A stretch of DNA of 64,000 nucleotides from positions 1-64,000 of the forward strand of contig CAZORE010000019.1 of assembly GCA_964581815.1 (NCBI GenBank), in the 5' to 3' direction. The translations under genes were made by a program, and so were the position numbers. The notes below the pieces were generated by a model. That model had not been told where the DNA came from and did no database searches. It worked only from the letters and a program-made list of their open reading frames with translations. This document shows positions 61,301 to 64,000 of this stretch, piece after piece; position 1 is the first letter of the stretch; every line of letters starts with the position of its first letter. Source of the stretch: Trebonia sp964581815. Its GTDB lineage: Bacteria; Actinomycetota; Actinomycetes; Streptosporangiales; Streptosporangiaceae.

Positions 61301-62940
61301 GCAACGTCAACACCGTCGTGTTCACGATCGTCCTCGTCCTCTTCGTCATCGTCACCGCGGTCGGCTTCCTAGCGGCCCGCTGGCGCCGCCCGCCGGTCAT
61401 GGCGCACCTGAACGAGTGGGGACTGGCGGGCCGCGGCTTCGGCACGTTCATCACGTGGTTCCTGCTCGGCGGCGACCTCTACACCGCCTATACGTTCATC
61501 GCCGTGCCCGCGCTGGTGTTCGGCTCGGGTTCGATCGGCTTCTTCGCGGTCTCCTACACCATCATGGCGTACCCGATCGCGTTCATCTTCCTGCCCAGGC
61601 TGTGGTCGATCTGCCGGGTGCATAACTGGGTCACGCCCGGTGACTTCATTCGGGGCCGGTACGGCTCGCGCGGGCTGGCGCTGGCCATGGCCTTCACCGG
61701 CATCCTGGCGCTGATGCCGTATATCGCGTTGCAACTCGTCGGCATCCAGGCGGTGCTCACCGTCATGGGGGTCAACGCCAGCTCGACCAACACCTACGTC
61801 AAGGACCTGCCGCTGTTCGTCGCCTTCCTGGTGCTGGCGATCTTCACGTACGTCTCCGGGCTGCGCGCACCGGCCGCGATCGCGTTCATCAAGGACACGC
61901 TCATCTACGTGTTCGTCCTCGTGGCCGTGTTCTACATTCCGACCAGGCTGGGCGGCTGGGGGCACATCTTCGGTGCCGCCCAGACGCACTTCGCGTCGAT
62001 CAGCCCGGCAACGGGCAAGCCCATCGGGACGTTCATCCCCACCACCAAGTCCACCGGCAGCACCCAGTTCGACTTCGCGACGCTGGCGCTCGGCTCCGCC
62101 ATGGCGCTGTTCGTGTACCCGCATATCATCACCGGCACGCTGGCCTCGAAGCGGCGCGGCATCATCAAGCGGAACATGTCGCTACTGCCCGCCTACGCGG
62201 TCCTGCTCGGCCTGATCGCGCTGTTCGGCTACATGGCGGTCGCCGACCCGGTCACGGCCGCGGACGTCAAGAAGGCGGGCAACGCACAGCTCGCGGTGCC
62301 GTACCTGTTCCAGCACATGTTCCCGAGCTGGTTCACCGGCATCGCCTTCGCCGGCATCATCATCGGCGCCCTCGTGCCTGCCGCGATCATGGCGATCGCG
62401 GCCGCGAACCTGTTCACCCGCAACATCTTCAAGGAGTTCTTCAAGCCGGACGCCAGCCCGGCGCTTGAGACCCGGATGTCGCAGTGGGCGTCGCTCGTGG
62501 TCAAGTTCGGCGCGCTGGTATTCGCGGTCGAACTGCCGCACACGTTCTCCATCAACCTGCAGCTGCTCGGCGGCGTCTGGATACTGCAGATCTTCCCGAT
62601 GCTTGTCGGCGGCCTGTACACCCGCTGGTTCCACCGCTGGGCCCTGCTCACCGGCTGGTTCGCTGGCATGATCTACGGCACGATCGCCGCGTACAACGTC
62701 AAGAACGCGACCACCTCGCACTGGGCGGGGTCGTCGGACATCGTGTTCGGGCACAGCATCTACATCGGCATCACCGCGATCATCATCAACGTCGTGATCG
62801 CGGTCATACTGACGCCGATCCTCAGGGCCGCCAGAGTGCCAGAAGGCACCGACGAGACCCTCCCGCACCAGTACACCGCGGACCCGGAGGACGCACCCGC
62901 ACCGGTGCCGGCCGGCGTCGGGGCGCACCTGGAGGGATAG
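61297..62940 (+). CDS. sodium:solute symporter (SSS family)
   Basis: This 547-residue transporter has about 13 membrane segments. Family features are LNEWGLAGRGFGTFITWFLL, GGDLYTAYTF, and the region after ADVKKAGNAQLAVPYLFQHMF. Actinobacterial members paired with DUF3311 transport monocarboxylates such as acetate, pyruvate or lactate, but the substrate is not evident here. A Crp-like site before the operon agrees with a carbon-source role. The C-terminal 30 residues are hydrophilic. A strong terminator follows directly. Confidence 0.87.
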   Translation: MSNVNTVVFTIVLVLFVIVTAVGFLAARWRRPPVMAHLNEWGLAGRGFGTFITWFLLGGDLYTAYTFIAVPALVFGSGSIGFFAVSYTIMAYPIAFIFLPRLWSICRVHNWVTPGDFIRGRYGSRGLALAMAFTGILALMPYIALQLVGIQAVLTVMGVNASSTNTYVKDLPLFVAFLVLAIFTYVSGLRAPAAIAFIKDTLIYVFVLVAVFYIPTRLGGWGHIFGAAQTHFASISPATGKPIGTFIPTTKSTGSTQFDFATLALGSAMALFVYPHIITGTLASKRRGIIKRNMSLLPAYAVLLGLIALFGYMAVADPVTAADVKKAGNAQLAVPYLFQHMFPSWFTGIAFAGIIIGALVPAAIMAIAAANLFTRNIFKEFFKPDASPALETRMSQWASLVVKFGALVFAVELPHTFSINLQLLGGVWILQIFPMLVGGLYTRWFHRWALLTGWFAGMIYGTIAAYNVKNATTSHWAGSSDIVFGHSIYIGITAIIINVVIAVILTPILRAARVPEGTDETLPHQYTADPEDAPAPVPAGVGAHLEG

Positions 62941-62945
62941 TCGAA

Positions 62946-63002
62946 GCACGCACCCGTTCCGGATCCCGTCGTCAATAACCGGGATCCGGAACGGGGGCGT
63001 GC
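62946..63002 (+). terminator. symporter operon terminator
   Basis: CCCGTTCCGGATCCCG at 62953-62968 pairs perfectly with CGGGATCCGGAACGGG at 62980-62995, and GCACGC extends the stem to GCGTGC. The loop is 11 bases. Confidence 0.75.
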
Positions 63003-63022
63003 GCTGCCTGCCCCGCCCGGGC

Positions 63023-63232
63023 ACCGCCTCCGGCGGGCGGACGGGGCCGGCGGCGGCACAGCCCCGGCACTGGGTGGNNNNNNNNNNNNNNNNNNNNNNN
63101 NNNNNNNNNNNNNNNNNNNNNNNNNNNNNNNNNNNNNNNNNNNNNNNNNNNNNNNNNNNNNNNNNNNNNNNNNNNNNACCGCCTCCGGCGGGCGGACGGG
63201 GCCGGCGGCGGCACAGCCCCGGCACTGGGTGG
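63023..63232. repeat. identical 55-base direct repeats flanking the gap
   Basis: The 55 bases immediately before the Ns and the 55 immediately after are the same. Either a tandem repeat was not resolved, or two contig ends overlap and the gap is false. Confidence 0.85.
63078..63177. other. assembly gap (100 N)
   Basis: Exactly 100 undefined bases, the conventional scaffold spacer; the true length is unknown and may be negative, given the identical flanks. Confidence 0.95.
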
Positions 63233-63333
63233 ATGTGCCCTTGGTACTGCTATAGCGACACCAACGGCACATTCACGCACTGGGGCCGCCGCGGCGCACC
63301 TGGCCCCCCCTCCACAAAACTGTGACGCACGGG

Positions 63334-63339
63334 TAGCGT
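63334..63339 (+). promoter_or_regulatory. -10 box of the TPP-enzyme gene
   Basis: TAGCGT, identical to the glgE -10, lies seven bases before GTG 63347; leaderless initiation is likely. Confidence 0.45.
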
Positions 63340-63346
63340 CTGGCGA

Positions 63347-64000
63347 GTGGGATCTCTAACTGGACACGCGGGCGCGCACGCCGTCGCGGTCGCACAGCGG
63401 TACGGCGTGACGGCCATGTTCACTCTCTCCGGCGGGCACGTCTTCCCGCTCTACGACGGAGCGGTCAAGGCCGACCCGCCGCTGCGCCTGGTGGACGTGC
63501 GGCACGAGCAGACCGCGGTGTTCGCCGCCGAGGGCACCGCGCGCCTCACCCGTGCGCCCGGGCTCGCCGTCGTCACGGCAGGCCCGGGGATCACTAACAG
63601 CGTGAGCGCGGTGACCTCCGCGTGGTTCAACGGCGCGCCGGTCGTCGTCCTCGGCGGCCGCGCCCCCGACTACCTGTGGGGCAAGGGGGCGCTGCAGGAA
63701 ATGGACCACGTCCCGCTGCTCGCCCCGGTCACCAAGCGCTCCTGGACCGAGCACGCCGCCGCGTCCGTGGCGGCGTCGGTTGACGAGGCGTTCCGCCTGG
63801 CGACGGCCCCGCACCGGGGCCCGGTATTCGTCGACTTTCCGCTGGAAGCCATCTACGGCGAGGCGGCCGTCGACTTCCCAGATGGCGCCTTGTTCGCACC
63901 AGAGCAGCCCGACGCCATGGACGTGGCGCGGATCGCCGAGCTGCTCGCGACGGCGCGCCGTCCCGTGCTCGCCCTCGGCTCAGACGTCTGGCTGGGTGGC
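63347..64000 (+). CDS. acetolactate synthase-like TPP enzyme (truncated by window end)
   Basis: The 218 readable residues from GTG 63347 form the N-terminal pyrimidine-binding domain of a thiamine-diphosphate enzyme. They begin VGSLTGHAGAHAVAVAQRYG, contain the catalytic Glu in VRHEQTAVFAAEG, and continue with TAGPGITNSVSAV and GGRAPDYLWGKGALQEMDH. This pattern fits acetolactate-synthase-like proteins of unknown specificity in actinobacteria (also oxalyl-CoA decarboxylase relatives). The gene runs off the edge of the window, so cofactor-binding residues of the C-terminal domain are not visible. Confidence 0.82.
   Translation, partial: MGSLTGHAGAHAVAVAQRYGVTAMFTLSGGHVFPLYDGAVKADPPLRLVDVRHEQTAVFAAEGTARLTRAPGLAVVTAGPGITNSVSAVTSAWFNGAPVVVLGGRAPDYLWGKGALQEMDHVPLLAPVTKRSWTEHAAASVAASVDEAFRLATAPHRGPVFVDFPLEAIYGEAAVDFPDGALFAPEQPDAMDVARIAELLATARRPVLALGSDVWLGG

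Larger units (their letters stand above)
63003..63346. other. non-coding region with gap
   Basis: The region holds two identical 55-base segments (63023-63077 and 63178-63232) on both sides of the 100-N gap, a short unique stretch and the start signal of the next gene. No coding sequence is supported; apparent open frames run through Ns. Confidence 0.75.

Noticed and set aside
62182..63280. minus-strand frames running through the Ns
   Set aside because: They contain undefined residues and lie antisense to the symporter or in repeat sequence.

Overview
The window is a chromosomal stretch of a very GC-rich actinomycete. The evidence is the codon usage, a WhiB1-type Fe-S regulator next to a PdtaS-type kinase, a DasR-like regulator, a nickel superoxide dismutase with its own maturation protease, the GlgE alpha-glucan pathway, a Kgd-type 2-oxoglutarate enzyme and many leaderless promoters. 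The mixture resembles Streptomyces, Streptosporangiales and relatives; the genus cannot be read from the sequence. There are two 100-N assembly gaps (25532-25631 and 63078-63177). I see no rRNA, tRNA, CRISPR array, prophage or intact insertion sequence.

Layout. 100-4933 (minus): a complete urease operon ureA-B-C-F-G-D without ureE. 5189-15555: a glucan block, with glgP divergent from glgE-treS-mak-glgB, the full maltose-1-phosphate route to alpha-glucan. 15606-18894: a small membrane protein, a PIN/NYN-like protein, an SppA protease and a flavin reductase-like protein. 18939-21653 (minus): hutF-hutI, the lower histidine-degradation branch. 21720-25721: a VIT1-type transporter, then an overlapping glycosyltransferase / methyltransferase / toroid-protein operon interrupted by the first gap. 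25730-28729 (minus): a YtrA-type GntR regulator, an ABC ATPase and two permease paralogues, one with internal deletions. 28832-29679: a VapBC toxin-antitoxin pair.

29676-38404: methyltransferase, geranylgeranyl-reductase-like flavoprotein, two-component pair, DapC-like aminotransferase, nitrilase-family amidase, SDR and a beta-propeller-like membrane-anchored protein. 38653-42638: kgd plus a small conserved protein. 42828-44725: a DUF4097 repeat protein and a PadR regulator with an unusually long coiled-coil, Trp-rich and Pro-rich tail. 44722-49855: penicillin-binding protein, quinone-oxidoreductase-like MDR, malic enzyme and a CGNR zinc-finger regulator. 50241-53830: two tandem APC permeases separated by a perfect terminator. 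53890-60860: sodX/sodN, anti-sigma and sigma factor, membrane protein, lipid kinase, whiB1, pdtaS and dasR. 60977-62940: a DUF3311 protein with a sodium:solute symporter. 63347 to the end: a truncated acetolactate-synthase-like TPP enzyme.

Signals beyond genes. Three intergenic Crp-type palindromes (GTGA-N6-TCAC) lie upstream of an APC permease, whiB1 and the symporter operon, and two of them share flanking bases. A composite stem-loop repeat occurs twice with compensatory stem changes, and one copy carries a 65-bp insert with perfect 18-bp inverted ends. A second dispersed repeat follows ureC and a histidine kinase gene. A recurring TANNNT box 5-8 nt before start codons marks about fifteen likely leaderless genes. 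These, with the PadR/DUF4097 module, are the observations most worth following up; no clearly new defence or biosynthetic system is evident.
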